Assembly: GCA_013368325.1 (NCBI GenBank)
Contig: JAACJK010000227.1
Span: 186,001 to 250,000, forward strand
From: Ephemerocybe angulata
Lineage: Eukaryota; Basidiomycota; Agaricomycetes; Agaricales; Psathyrellaceae
DNA: 64,000 nt
Reading direction: 5' to 3'
Shown piece by piece: positions 1 to 11,662 of the stretch. Every line of letters starts with the position of its first letter. Position 1 is the first letter of the stretch. The position numbers were made by a program, and so were the translations under genes. The notes under the pieces are model-generated. The model saw nothing but the letters and a program-made list of their open reading frames with translations, was not told where the DNA came from and did not search any database.

Positions 1-1099
1 GCGGACGACTGTGGTATCAGAAGCTAGCAGCGGAACTCGAACGATTGGGATTCACCCAGATCAAAACAGATCCCAGCTTCTATGTATGGGAAGCCGATGG
101 TATCCGAATCACTCTACCAGTATTCGTCGATGACATCACCATCATCTCCAAGAGTCAGGACAAGGTCAAATGGCTCAAGGAATCACTCGCCAAGGTCTTC
201 ACTCTCAAGGACCTTGGCCCAACCACCTACCTCCTCGGTATCAAGGTCGATTACGATCGTGAAAACCGCACGCTCCACCTCTCCCAACGCCAGTACATCC
301 TCGATATCCTTAAACGATTCCGCATGGAAAACTGCACACCAGTCGCAACTCCTATGGATCCAGGCAGCGGCACTAGTCTTGCCAAGTACATCTCTCCAAG
401 CAGGAGCAACGTGAGATGAAGACTGTCCCATACATAAACGCAGTCGGAGCTCTCATGTACCTTGCCATCGGAACTCGCCCAGACATCGCCTACTCTGTCG
501 CCAAGCTCGCCCAGTTCAACTCGAACCCTGGTCCAACCCATTGGAAGGCCGTCAAGCATCTGTTTCGCTATCTGAAGGGAACGATGGACTTACGACTCAC
601 CTATCGCAATGAAGGCGAGTCTCTGTCTTCAGAACTCTTCCAGGCATATACCGATGCGGATCATGCTGGATGCCTTGACACTCGTCGATCCACCTCTGGA
701 TTCCTTATCAAGATGGGCACAGGCGCTGTTAGCTGGTCTGCCAAGAAACAGGCAACCGTCGCGGACTCTTCGACAGAGGCCGAATACGTTGCTGCCTCCT
801 CGGCAGGACGCGAAGTCATTTGGATGCGGTCATTCCTTCGGGAACTTGGGACTACAGTCACAGGTCCTTCACGACTGATGGTCGATAACCAATCTGCTCT
901 CAAGGTGCTTCGAAACCCCGAACACCACAGCAGGATGAAACACATCGACATCAAGATGCATTGGATACGAGAGGTCATTAAGCGCGGCGAAATTGAGGTC
1001 CACTTCCTTCCTACCAATGACATGATCGCCGACATCTTCACCAAACCACTCCCCAAACCCGCTGTACAGCGTCACTGTCTCGCTCTTGGTCTTGAGTAA
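1..1099 (+). mobile_element. Ty1/copia retrotransposon, 3' part of pol (RT and RNase H), frameshifted
   Basis: Two overlapping reading frames, 45-419 and 416-1099, together read as the C-terminal part of a copia polyprotein. The first holds the reverse transcriptase core with the FVDD form of the YxDD motif (about positions 120-150). The second begins with the conserved stretch after the polymerase core (INAVGALMYLA, TRPDIAYSV) and continues into RNase H (YTDADHAG, STSGF, SSTEAEY). The two frames differ, so a frameshift near 380-418 breaks the polyprotein and this copy is probably not autonomous. It ends just before a purine run (GAGGGGG, 1119-1125) that serves as the polypurine tract, then the LTR at 1128. 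The 5' LTR, gag and integrase would lie left of the window. Confidence 0.9.
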
Positions 1100-1127
1100 T
1101 CTTCCGTGACATTGCATTGAGGGGGTA

Positions 1128-1530
1128 TGTTGAAGTACAATGCACATGTCTCCACGGCTCGCCCATTGTTCTCTTCATCTTCACACGGGCGCTGCCTCTT
1201 TCAAACTTTTCTATTGTTCTAATGCTTCTTTGTTCTATATATATCCACGATCACATTGTTCATTCATTCCATCGTTTCACATATATCACACAGCATTGTT
1301 CTCACTTCTATTGTTCCATATTCGTACGTACTTTATTGTTCTCCCGATATGGATCGTCTATTGTTCCACACAGTATATAGTCTACACTGCAAGTGGGTAG
1401 TTCCCTTATCGAACTATCTCCCACTTGCAGGTGCGTCATGCTGTATTTCTCTTTATCTAACTTAACTAATATATCGAACTATCTCCCACTTGCAGTGGCT
1501 TCAACGACTTATAAACTTAGCAGTTTATCA
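1128..1530 (+). repeat. 3' LTR of the copia element
   Basis: The 403-bp terminal repeat starts TGTTGAAG right after the polypurine tract and ends GTTTATCA (TG...CA). A second copy of the same length lies inverted at 12515-12917; I counted about four differences by eye. It contains at least seven ATTGTTC heptamers plus one TTTGTTC between about 1165 and 1370, and a hairpin-forming pair of arms around 1385-1435, part of which is repeated at 1473-1496. Confidence 0.92.
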
Positions 1531-2200
1531 CTAGAAACCATGTTGTAAAGCATAGCCTGGGATTGACATTCAAGAGATCCGTTATTTGAGTTGGAATAGG
1601 CTATTGAAAGAAGGCGTGCGCCGAATTACAATCTGCGAGGGACCAGACGGGTCGACGCCTTTCGTGTTCAGAATGAGGGCTCCAGAATATCCAAAGTCAG
1701 TATGTCTAGGAAAGTTACCGAAGTAGAGCTCTCAATGATCACCCAGATTCTGAATCTGTGATTCAAGTGTCCCGTTCATACCCACGTCTCCTCCTCCCGT
1801 TCGCCATAAATAACTAACCTAGATGTTCGTCTCGCCCGCCCATCTATTCTTGGAAATGTCCATCAGTGATGTAAACGCTGTCATATTACGGACCATTACC
1901 ATTTCACCAAGTCCATGAGGGAAATTGAAGGGAGAGCGAATCAACGCGAAGGGGTACGCACGTAAAGCACCCAGAACAACGCACACCCCGGGGTTGGGGT
2001 GGCCGATATTCCGAGTTGTGAGTGCGGTGGGCTCGCATTACGCAAATACTGTGGGATTCCGGTGACGGAAGGTCTCTGTTAGCTTAGGAAAGTGGATAGA
2101 AGCTGAGTTGTTCAGCCTCTCTCAGTGAAATCCCCAGGTCGACCCACCCAACTTCCTTCGTTTTCGCCTCATTTCGACGATTTCCCCTTCATTATTATTA
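1531..2200. other. no gene recognised
   Basis: Unique sequence downstream of the copia LTR. The bases following the LTR (CTAGA) would be one arm of its target duplication. No convincing reading frame or RNA gene was seen. Confidence 0.5.
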
Positions 2201-2204
2201 CTAT

Positions 2205-3110
2205 TTTCCAGCCTCCATACCACTACCTTCGCTTATGATTATCCTGGAGTTCTGCTCGCTGTTGCAGGCGACGAGCTCGAGCTCGAGCTGAGTCGATTGA
2301 CCCGAATGGTATGTTTTGATGCCAAGTCATTTTGAACCCCGCATCATACAAGTACCTCCGGCGCCCCTTTCTCTCTTGCCACGTCCCTCCCGCTTTCCCC
2401 CTCTCCCCCATTCCCCTTCTTGTGCTCGTCGTTGCGCACGACGTCGAGCATGTCGAGCTCAACGTTTGTACCGCCTCGTCTTCCCCTCCAGCGAGGTAAT
2501 GTTTATGTCTCGTCGTCGTCGTCGCTTCGCTTACACCCACCCCGTCGCTGTCTAGCCAGGCCACGTCGACAGCTTCAAGCTCCAGCAACCACAGCTGGGC
2601 CTCCTCGACGTCGTCGCTCAAGCCACCGACGACATCCCACTGTCCCAGGACATGGTCCATGGTATGTGGTCCCGCTTATTGCCCCTTCGCCGCTCCATTA
2701 ACCTTCGCCTTCCTCGTCTAGACTCGAGTCGAACAACTCCAAGAATGCTTTCAGTATGTCCATCCTCCATCACAGTGCCCTCAATATTCACGCCCTTCCC
2801 CACCCAGTTAGCCACCATCGGTTTCTTGCTGGCATCATCGCTCCCGCGCCCGACCTCGACATCAACGACGACGACGACGTGCGTGCACCATCATCCCGAA
2901 TATCTCTATGCTCACTATCCAATCCACCTCTACTCTAGCCCAATAACTTCAGTGCAACAACAACCTCTCCAAGGACGAACTGTACGTATCTGGATGTCCT
3001 CGTCATATCCGAGCTGACGGGTTTGCTTCTGGCCACCGCGCACAACACGCTCCGCACCATCATCGCCAAGGTCGTCAGAGAGCTGCCTGAATAACAATAG
3101 ATGTGAGTAC
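2205..3110 (+). pseudogene. exon-like fragments of an unidentified intron-containing gene
   Basis: Several short open stretches bounded by GT-AG signals read like protein, though no complete model can be joined. One ends at the donor near 2496 (reading RLYRLVFPSSE). The next begins after the acceptor at about 2554 and reads GHVDSFKLQQPQLGLLDVV, ending near 2659 before GTATGT; these two join in phase. A later piece near 3007-3095 reads SELTGLLLATAHNTLRTI and ends in a stop. Between them the phase cannot be kept with consensus sites. I do not recognise the family. It may be a decayed gene, or a real gene whose splicing I cannot resolve. Confidence 0.3.
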
Positions 3111-3286
3111 CCCGTCTGCATGACTGCCACATACCTAACCTATCACGTAGTCCAAGTCATTCGCCCACCAACGGAGATGACACGCTCTCCGCTCATTCAC
3201 CCCCTCGACCTTCAACGATTATGTCGACGCGCGGCAACTGTAAGTTCACATATTTGCATTTCTTCTACCCGTCGCTGACGTGTTTC

Positions 3287-3684
3287 ACACCGCATAAAAA
3301 ATCGCCTGGATTTGGTGTAGCCCAGAGGATGTATTAGATAACCTTCCCACCCCTCTGCAAAGTGCTTCGGGATGAGTGTGACCATATGTAGGACCAGGTA
3401 TACTTCCCTGTGCACTGGGAATGTCGTTGGGAACTCCGAACCCAGCGTGCACCGAGTTATTCTGTGCAGTGTTACCCCAGCTTACGTTCCATATCAATAT
3501 CCAAATAATGTGGCAGCAGCAATGCCACTTTGAACGGGCTGTGGTATGGGATCGCCGATACCAGACGTCGATTCCATGTAGAATGGGGTTCTCTATGGTG
3601 CATAGCCTGGTATTATTGCCCCCAGAAAGCATCCCAGACAAACTGGACTTAATTATGGACCTTCACCTGGGCTGCAACTGGCCA
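3287..3684 (+). repeat. 397-bp dispersed repeat, copy 1
   Basis: This block is matched along its whole length, same orientation, by 8217-8614. Shared stretches include the start ACACCGCA, the segment around 3310-3400, and the end near ACTGGCCA. I estimate high but imperfect similarity (roughly 85-90 percent by eye). It has no long open frame and no terminal inverted repeat that I can see, and is rich in CCAG/CTGG words. Confidence 0.8.
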
Positions 3685-3699
3685 TCGAGACGGAAAGAC

Positions 3700-4885
3700 A
3701 ATATGTCCTTTCCTCTGGGATGGCATCTAGAAACGACTCTGGCCTTGCTGATCTGGTGCTTTGCCCATAAATCCTTTCTCTACCTTTCCTAGGATATATG
3801 TCCATTTGAATGGATTTCCGTCTGGCCTTTGCATCACAAAGACAGGCCAATGCGCAGACAAACTGGGCTTTGTGTGTCGAGATAAAATGAAAACACTTTG
3901 ACCAGGTAAACCATCATGGGGGCGGGCATAGGAGGCGGGAAAGCAACGAGCTGATGCGGTTGTGTGACGCGTGACGGTACTTTTCTGGGGCCTTTTACCA
4001 AATCGAGTTCTACCCATCTAACGACAGCTCGGGTCACCCGATGGTCGTTACACATTGGTTAGAAGCGCGTACTGTGCAGCCGGAGGAAATCCATCTCGGC
4101 AAAGGTACGCGCATCGTCCTAAAAGAACAAGTCTTTTGTTAGTCGCACTGCCTCGAGAACCTGAAGTCCTCGAGGTCAGTAATCGAAGCCCGTTGGCGGA
4201 ATGCCGGTCTCGAAGAACAAGACTACGTACCTTGTGGGAGGAGCTTCCTCCACCAGATTGGGCAGTTCCGATGTGGAACGGGCGTTAACCCGTGATTAAA
4301 TCTGCATCGGCCCACCAGTACTTCGCTCGGCAGGGCTCGAGAAGCCCTTTGTGAAGTGGTCACCAGGGCGCGCGGTGTACGTGCGTCCCACAGCAGGCCT
4401 TTGGGCATCCACACGAAATCTGTACCATATAATCTGTGATCTAGAAAATGTAACATTAGCATACGGTACCCCGAATTTACGACTCACCTTCGTCTGGACT
4501 CTCCTCCTATCGACTTTGTCTATCCCTGCTCTCGCGAACACCGTCGCGATCGAGCTGCCTGCCGACCTCTCCCACCGGCGCCTAACCATCTCCCGTCTTC
4601 GTCAACGAACTCGATCCTTCGCGATCTAAGCCGATCCGTCCCCTCTGGTCTTCATCTCCGTGCCCTTACCACCCTCCTAGACCCTCGTCAGTCACCGATC
4701 TCCTCAATCGAGGACTCACCTGCGTTCTACGGTCTTCGCGTACCTCATCGTCGAGGTCCAAGCCATCCTTTCCCGTTTTGGGGCCTTAGTCATCCCGCCA
4801 TCAGCCGCGGCCCACAGCCACTCAGCGCTTGTGACGGCGCTTAAGTCTGGGTGTCCTCGGAAGCCGTTTCCTGGGCTCAGTTTGT
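3700..4885. other. no gene recognised
   Basis: Short overlapping open frames on both strands, none with a recognisable domain or consistent splice signals. Probably transposon-derived or intergenic. Confidence 0.4.
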
Positions 4886-5105
4886 AGCCGATAAAATCCA
4901 AATAAATTCTATAAAGTCGGAATTTATTCTTGGTTCGTGAAAGTACTCTTCGTTTGAGTTCGCAAGTATCCGTTTGCGTTAGAAACCGCGTTTATAGTCT
5001 ATCAGAGGTACTAGAGTGTCTCTAGTTCTGAATATATAAGACTATTATTCTATCTGCGTGTGTGTAAGGCTACTCTAAGTCAAGAGAGTCTTTTGGGGTT
5101 GTGTT
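4886..5105. other. AT-rich segment, possible LTR remnant, abutting the CFEM relic
   Basis: An AT-rich stretch with a TATA-like AATATATAAG near 5032 and a GTTGTGTTGTGA end is set sharply against the GC-rich CFEM coding sequence. The coding frame next to it begins without an ATG or signal peptide, as if an insertion had removed the 5' end. No second LTR or target duplication was found, so the LTR reading is only a suggestion. Confidence 0.25.
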
Positions 5106-5736
5106 GTGAGCGATATTCCGCGCTCACGTCCCCGTCTCATCACCGCCAACAACTACACCATCCCTTCAACCTCCCTCAACATCGCACCGTGTATCCTGGG
5201 CTGCGTCGCACCTGCCGCTCTGTCCAATAAGTGCTCTGGATACATTGACCTCAAATGTGTGTGCTCCAATGCGCAGTTTCAAATCGATGCGCGCGCGTGT
5301 TTGCAGAGGCATTGTACGAAGGGGGAGGGTGGAGGACGCAGAGGGGATGCAGAAAGAGGAGTGTGGCTCCGGTGCGTAGTCCTTCAGGAGGTATAGTTTG
5401 TGTGGTGCTGAGAGTGGATTTGGGTGGATAGTGTCGGTTTCGGTAACGGGGACTGCGACGAGTCCGAATAGTGTGGCTTTCGTCACACCTGCGACTTCAA
5501 GCTCGACTCAAACACCGTCTTCCACCTCTCCAAATACTACGACAGTATACGAATCAGCGACTACGAGCGATGTCAGCGAGGGGGGACCTACGCCGGTTAC
5601 AATTACTTCACACACGACGATTACTAGTGGGTTCCCGGGTCCGACGGATGTCAGCGCCGAGAGCACAAATGCATCACTGAGGATGAGGGCTGGTGTGGCT
5701 GGGCTGCTGCTGTCGGTGATCGCAACTCTTCTGTGA
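5106..5736 (+). pseudogene. CFEM-domain GPI-type surface protein, 5'-truncated and frameshifted
   Basis: The frame from 5106 contains the cysteine pattern of a CFEM domain: C-x3-C, C-x7-C, the C-V-C pair, then C-x4-C (IAPCILGC ... CVC ... CLQRHC, 5180-5315). The mucin-like Ser/Thr stalk and a hydrophobic C-terminal tail typical of a GPI signal follow at 5398-5736. Two lesions are visible. There is no start codon or signal peptide before the domain. One extra G in the run at 5321-5330 shifts the frame: the shifted frame reads VEDAEGMQKEEC, the expected end of a CFEM domain, up to a GTGCGT donor at 5372. CFEM proteins in fungi act at the cell surface, some in haem uptake or host interaction. 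Confidence 0.6.
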
Positions 5737-6359
5737 TAGAGACATGGGATATCTTGGCTAGGTATGGTGGATATGCCACGATCTGAGTATTGAGAATGGG
5801 AATAGAGCGGGATGTCGACATATAATAGAGCTTGTAACACAGGTATATAGCCAAAGAAGGTGAATAGATAGAACGCGCCAAGGCCTTCAAGTTATTCTAT
5901 CACCTTTAAATAGGCGCTAGTCGCTTACTAGATGATATACAGACACATACAACTTACCTGGGCTTATTCATTTGATCTTTCGTCAGTCGCAGCTTTCACG
6001 ATTCCGTTCAGATGTTTCGCCGATAGTCCGGACATTCCTGTAGGTGCCCGTCTAGCAAGGATCTGTACCAGACTGTACCTTAAGTAGCTGAAGGGACATG
6101 CGTGAGGATAATACAGTGTCAACCTCGCAGTCTGGGATGGAAGCTGCAGGTAAGTAGATGAAACCAGTACATGGACGCGTCCCTGACCAGGCGGGGTCAA
6201 CTGGCCGGATCTAAATATACCGTCGGATCACAATCATTTTCTCAGGATGAACAGGCGGTAGTTCCGAGTGATGGTAACCTTCTTCCCTTCCTCCACCTTC
6301 TTGCCCTTCGCCAGCCCATGAACCCATTCTTAGCCTGTGCTCCTCACATTCCTTCTCCC

Positions 6360-6880
6360 CACCGACACTCCTTCAATCCTTTGATCTCAGGCGACTGTCA
6401 ACGGCTCAGCGGCTATATATGGCCGAACTTACCTCTCTCCTCTAGAAACGATGTCAACTGTCTCTGTGGAAACAGCGTGTTCGTCAACGCTGTCTACGCG
6501 TGCATCGCGATCTCGTGCGACAACGCAGACCAGAGCGAGCCAAATCTGTGCTGCTGGTGCGTCTCATCTGCACCCCTTACACGATGTCGCGTCTAATGAA
6601 CATGATCAGTGCATCTATAGTATCGACTAGCACCGTTTCGTCCTCGTCCTCCACCTCAACCACCACATCAAGCACAACGACCTCCGCTACCTCCTCCTCA
6701 TCCACGTCCGTGACATCCACCTCCACTTCCTCAACCACAACCTCCACCTCATCCACGCCCTCATCAAGCTCGACTTCCACCACCACCTCAAGTTCGACTA
6801 CGAGCACCTCGACAACCGTCTCCCAGCCCACGGCCGGGAGAAGGATGCGGAGGATGCAGGGAACATGTGGTTGGGCATAG
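6360..6880 (+). pseudogene. second CFEM-like gene, partial
   Basis: Around 6390-6545 the sequence encodes the second half of a CFEM-like domain: an aspartate before a C-x-C (DVNCLCG), a phenylalanine, then C-x4-C (YACIAISC). A donor GTGCGT near 6558 and an acceptor GATCAG at 6604-6609 join this in frame to a Ser/Thr-rich stalk of about 75 residues (6610-6830). The end lacks the hydrophobic GPI tail seen in the neighbouring CFEM relic, and the N-terminal exons with signal peptide could not be placed. It may be a decayed tandem paralogue or a gene whose first exons I could not find. Confidence 0.45.
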
Positions 6881-7039
6881 AGAGGGCGAGAGGAAAGGGT
6901 CGGTTGGCTAGGGAGAAGAAGGATGCCGCGGCAGCGGCGGGCGATAGTGAGTAGTGCGTACCCATTCATTCGTCATATTGATTATAGAAACTTGATTTAC
7001 ACAAACTACTCTATTCTGAGATACCGATGGGACCGACAA

Positions 7040-7860
7040 ACCTGCACGCCCTGGAGACATGAGCTCACCACCGCCTCGACATGTACAACCCCTCACCCGC
7101 CATCCCACCGTCCCTGCGACATCGATGCACGCCGCCCCTCTGTTCACACATGACACATCACCCTGGCGCCATGCACCCACGCGCGTCAGCGATGCTGCTC
7201 GCTCGACGTCGCGTTCACCACGGCGTCAACACCCACAATGCCTCACCCATCATCCCTGCGACATCAACCCACACCGACCATCTGCACGCACACCGGACAC
7301 ATCACCCTGCCAACATCCACCCACACGCGTCGGCCATGGGGCTCGCTCGACATCGCCGACTCACCGCGCATGCCAAGGCTTGACACCGCGAGCCCCCTCG
7401 ACATTCAGCACGCCGCCCAAACTCACCAGAAACCTGCGACACCGACGCGCGCCGACTCCCTTCACCCACATCCCTCTCATCCCGCTGCCATCTCCAACGT
7501 GCGCGAGAGGGTGTCAGGGTGCGTCAGTCATGCAGCTCGACGTCGCCATCTCAGCGCCGACCTCGCACGTTGCGCTGCGCTCGATGTCGCCCTCCTGAAC
7601 TGCGCGCGACGGCTGAGTCCGTTACAACTCGACGTCGGGCTCAATCGCGCTGGCATCTGGTCACGGGCCATGTACGTGATTCGCTGATTTGCTTGCGCGA
7701 CGTCCACGGCGTCGGGGACCGAGGCACGTGCACCGCCGTCCATCCCAAATCCGGACACCGACCTTTCGCCATTCGGCGCGAGGCCATGCGTTATCCAGAC
7801 TCGCGTGCGGCTTCGCCACGTCGGACCTCAGGCGTCCATCCCAGACTCGAAGCCAAGCAG
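7040..7860. repeat. degenerate tandem repeat region
   Basis: A GC-rich stretch in which phrases recur with spacing near 140 bp, for example CCTGCGACATC at about 7111 and 7253, and CTCGACATC/CTCGACGTC words throughout. All three forward frames are open for long distances because of composition, so the long ORFs here are not taken as genes. Confidence 0.45.
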
Positions 7861-8216
7861 CGCGAGCTGGTGGCTGTTCTCGGTGAGTCCCGACTTACCT
7901 TCTCTCGCGCTCAACGTCTCCACTACACTACGTCTAATCTACGCTACACTATGTACGTATCATGTATCTACTTGGTCACTGAATACAATGTGACTTCCCA
8001 TACACTTTTGCTGATATACGTCCTCCCGGCGAGCTAAACATGTGTTAGTGATGGATCACAAGTGTTCGGTTGAATAGACTTACGTTCGGCGACCCGGGGC
8101 ACGATAGCAGAGTATGATGTGACCTGCAATGGTGAATTCATTAGATTTTACTCCTTTCGTCGGTGGACGGTTTACGCACTTTGGACCTCCGAACCAACAT
8201 GGTGCTCGTCACAATG

Positions 8217-8614
8217 ACACCGCACAAAAAGTCGCCTGGATTTCGTGTAGCCCAGAGGATATATTAGATAACCTTCCCACCCCTCTGTAAAGTGCTTCGG
8301 GATGAGTGTGGCCATCTGTAGGACCAGGTATACTTACCTGTGCACTGGGATTGCCGTTGGGAACACAGAACCTAGCGTGCACCGAGATAATATGTGCAGC
8401 GTTATCCCAGCTCGTGTTCCATATCTAGGTCCAGATGATGTGGCAGTGGCAAAGCCACTTTGAATGGGCTCTGGCATGGGACCATCAATACCAGGCATCG
8501 ATTCCATATAGAATGGGATTCTTTATGGTGCCGAGCCTGGTATTACTGCCCCCAGATATCAGCCCAGACATGCTGGAATTGATACTGGACCTTCCCCTGG
8601 GCTGCGACTGGCCA
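8217..8614 (+). repeat. 397-bp dispersed repeat, copy 2
   Basis: Second copy of the block at 3287-3684, same orientation and length. Similarity stops abruptly on both sides, so the borders are real. The sequences directly outside the two copies are unrelated. Confidence 0.8.
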
Positions 8615-9440
8615 CATCCACACCCAGGTGAGATGGAGTTACCGCTGGGCCTAGCAGCCCCAGTTCTTCTGGAATATGTAAAGCATGGTTTACAAGGGTC
8701 CTCCGGGATAAAAATATCGGACCAGAGGTCGTTTTTCTCCAAACCGGCAGGCAGGTACCCCTACCTACCTACCTGTGGGAACTTATCTCCCAATTTGGTA
8801 ATAGAATGATGTCATAACTTTTGCTTTGATAACCCAAACCTGAGCTCGACATGTGGATTTGAGCTATAACAGACTAGTAATAGCTATTTTGGATGTTTAA
8901 GTAACATTGTGAACCATGCGACTATTCTGCACATAGTCGGACAACCGGGACAATTCTTTCCATCTAATCACGCAGCATAATTTTGATGTTTTTGCTGTAT
9001 CTTGTAAGTTCAAGTGCAAATATTACCCATAAAACACTCTCAGAAGTCCAAATCCTACCCGAAAATTCGTTTCCGAGGCCTCAAATTTCCTTTTTGGGTC
9101 AGGTCAAAATTCTCCGGGGCTCCGCCACAGACCCCCCTACCTACCTATACCCCTGGTCCGGGATTCTACGACGGAGGAGGAAGAGGAGGAGGAGGTGACG
9201 ATGTAGCGAAGTGCTATACTGAAGCGATGAACGCGTAGCGTAGGTAGGATGCTCCTGTACGTAGGCCCGCAGAATCAGACCGATTTTAGTGGGCATTTCA
9301 CCAGAAAGGGTGTGCGAGGACTAGGCGCTCGCGTGGGCGCTTAACCGCGCCGCCCGCTTGCTACCTTATCCTCGGGTCTGATACTGTCTAACGGCTCTCT
9401 TGTACTGGCGAGTGAGGCATACTAGGTACCTGACGAACCT
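8615..9440. other. no gene recognised
   Basis: Contains a short CTAC tetranucleotide run near 8758-8775 and GC-rich palindromic words (GGCGCTCGCGTGGGCGC near 9327). No supported gene. Confidence 0.4.
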
Positions 9441-9450
9441 CTTTCCTAGT

Positions 9451-9633
9451 TCATAGGCTTGAGAGCTCGGTGCTGGTGACCCCGACAGTACTTTCGTACA
9501 GGTTTGCATGGTTTATACGCCAAAAACGCTGTTTTACGACTACGGTCATATCAGTGGTTGCGTTTTGCGCGCGGATGTATGGGAGGGAGGTCGAGACCAG
9601 AACGAGGAGAGATGGGATATGGGGAGTCCTCAT
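9451..9633 (-). CDS. putative small secreted protein (60 aa)
   Basis: A 60-residue frame starts at an ATG and opens with a good secretion signal: a short basic start, a hydrophobic stretch LLVLVSTSL, and a likely cleavage after RAQ. The mature part has one N-glycosylation sequon (NAT) and no cysteine. It could be the first exon of a longer gene, because a downstream splice donor cannot be excluded. No family is recognised. Short ORFs with hydrophobic starts also occur by chance, so support is modest. Confidence 0.35.
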   Translation of the reverse strand: MRTPHIPSLLVLVSTSLPYIRAQNATTDMTVVVKQRFWRINHANLYESTVGVTSTELSSL

Positions 9634-9935
9634 TGGTGTAGAGTGTAGGGTGAGGGATTGAGAGGGAGATGTGGGTGTGCGACCCCGATTAATTCATAAG
9701 CAAGGCTCTGTGCCATTTATGTGACGCTCTTATGAATGCTAGCGCTTAACCAAAGCGGAGTGCTGGCGCTGGGATAAGCGAATTAGGTTATGAATGTGCA
9801 AAGACCCCAAGCTAGACAAAATCTTGTTACTATTAAACTTACATAAAGCTTGAAGTAGTGTATCATATGAAATATTACATATTGAAGTGGTTCTCAAACA
9901 ACCCCCGAGCACCATCGGGGAAGAGCACTATTCTT

Positions 9936-11209
9936 TCAATGAAGCTCGGAACTTAGATGTAAACTCCTGCTGCGCCATGCCCAAGGGTGATGCAGCCTGA
10001 TCTCCCGCACGCAAACAGAACATTTAACCTTCATGTCCGACCCGCATACGAATGCAGCGGCTGGGTCCTCGGCAAACAGCCGTTTCCGCTCGTCATAGGA
10101 GGCGCGTCCTCCCGGGCTGGTCATTTGCCCCACGTTCTTGAGATGAGATTGGGCCTGGAGGTGTCGCTTCCAGCTTCGACTGCCCCACGCATGGTCCAGT
10201 CCAATTTCCTTGTTGCATGGGGAACAGGTAACTCTCCTACTGACACCAGGGGTCACCTCGCATATCGGATCATCGAGAAACATTTGTCGCCTTGAGTCAT
10301 GTTTGCAATGATTTTCCCAGTTTGTTCGATGCCCAGAGGGGTGGTCACCGAGCTTTACGGCTTCATCGCACGAAACACAAAAAACTGAGGTTTTGGAGCC
10401 AGGTATAAGACGAAGTCCTGCCTTGAACTCCCTCCTGTCTCTGGGTAACTTTGTATCGAGCCCAGCTCCTCGTTCACGAGCCGCATTAGCCCCAGAGGAG
10501 GTTTGCCCTAGTGGTGCCTGCGTTGCGAGCTCGGGACCGATGTTATCCAATAATAATCCACCAATAGATGGTTACCCGTACCCAAGAAGGCTGAAGCGGT
10601 TGAGGACCCAGAAGTACCGAAAGCAGCAGGATATAGGCTTGGCAACGTTATCTGAGAGCTGACCTCCGGGACATAAGCGCCTGAGACAAGCTGAGACCCA
10701 CTGCCGTGGATAAGACCCGGGTTGGAAGATGTGGCATAGCCCATGTCAAAATTGCTCGAGTTCTGCAATAATAGATTCTCCAACTCAGTCCACCCCTCAG
10801 GATTCCAATACGGAACTTGTTGCGGAGGGTATGAGGAACCAGCCACGGTGTTGGCATTCGGGATACCAGCTCCCTCATAAGCAAACTGAGGCTGACTCCC
10901 ATCGACATACGATGTATAACTTGGGTCAGAGAAGGTTGAAAAATCATAGTTGAAGGTCCTCGGGTCGTTCTGTAAAGATGGGTTGGGGAAGATTGACAAG
11001 TCCCCGCCGATGAAGTTCAAGTCGCCTCGTAATATGCGCTCGTATATCTCCAACAGCTTAGGATCGTGAACTTGTTGTTGACCATTCGAGGGACCAACAG
11101 ATGAAGTCGATGACCACTGAGCAGAAGAGTCTGGCGCACCCACCACTTGTGCATTGATCCACCAGTTCGCATCTGTGCCGGTTCTATCTTCACTGTACAT
11201 GGCGTCCAT
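9936..11209 (-). CDS. C2H2-like zinc-binding protein with acidic N-terminus (paralogue of the gene at 35.1 kb)
   Basis: Two exons, 11209-10576 and 10507-9936, join through a 68-nt intron (GTAACC...CACTAG, phase 1) to give 401 aa. The intron is inferred because the two frames do not otherwise connect; a single frameshift is the alternative. Residues 1-200 are acidic, Ser/Gln-rich and low in complexity. The C-terminal half has three copies of a module: C-x2-C, a hydrophobic-x-Leu, a Trp-rich stretch, then His (FCVSC, VTCSPC, VKCSVC, each followed by W and H 20-30 residues later). This suggests zinc binding, perhaps to DNA or RNA, but the family is not one I can name. The N-terminal motif MYSED...TDA..W..AQV matches the 35-kb gene, as does the TATA/CT-rich promoter. 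Confidence 0.7.
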
Positions 11210-11319
11210 TCAGGCTTCAGCTGATGGAGAAGCGAGCTCGACAGGGTCAGAGAGAGTGTAAGAGAGAGAGAGCGGAAGGGGGTGGGTTTCTGAGGGCCAT
11301 TGGAGCTATCTTGGTCCCA

Positions 11320-11330
11320 GTATATATACA
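11320..11330 (-). promoter_or_regulatory. TATA box of the 9.9-11.2 kb gene
   Basis: TATATATAC on the minus strand about 115 bp upstream of the start, followed by a CT-rich tract. The paralogue at 35.1 kb has the same arrangement. Confidence 0.6.
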
Positions 11331-11662
11331 TATAACTATTGCCCACCAAAGCGCACTCCCCGCGTGGCGGTTGGGCAAAGGGGTGAAGTGAAAATACCTC
11401 TTTGCCACACAATGAACCGGGCTTCACAATGAACAAAGCACGGTCGCCCAACATTCATTCTCATGTGAGTTGCAGATCGATTACTCGTACACGGGTGGTA
11501 ATAAATGAATCCTCCAGGCTACTAGTGGGTTACAGCAAGCTGAAATCTGAGGTTCCTTGCGTATCCACTGAGCTGCCTCCGCAGCTTGCTCTTATGTCAA
11601 AGAACTGAGCACAGTAGAACGTACTGCTAGATGGTTCTCCAGAGCATGGAAGGCCCGAGGAT

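Noticed and set aside
7059..8037. Several overlapping 100-180 codon ORFs
   Set aside because: All forward frames are open because of GC-rich repeat composition; no domain, no consistent splice sites.
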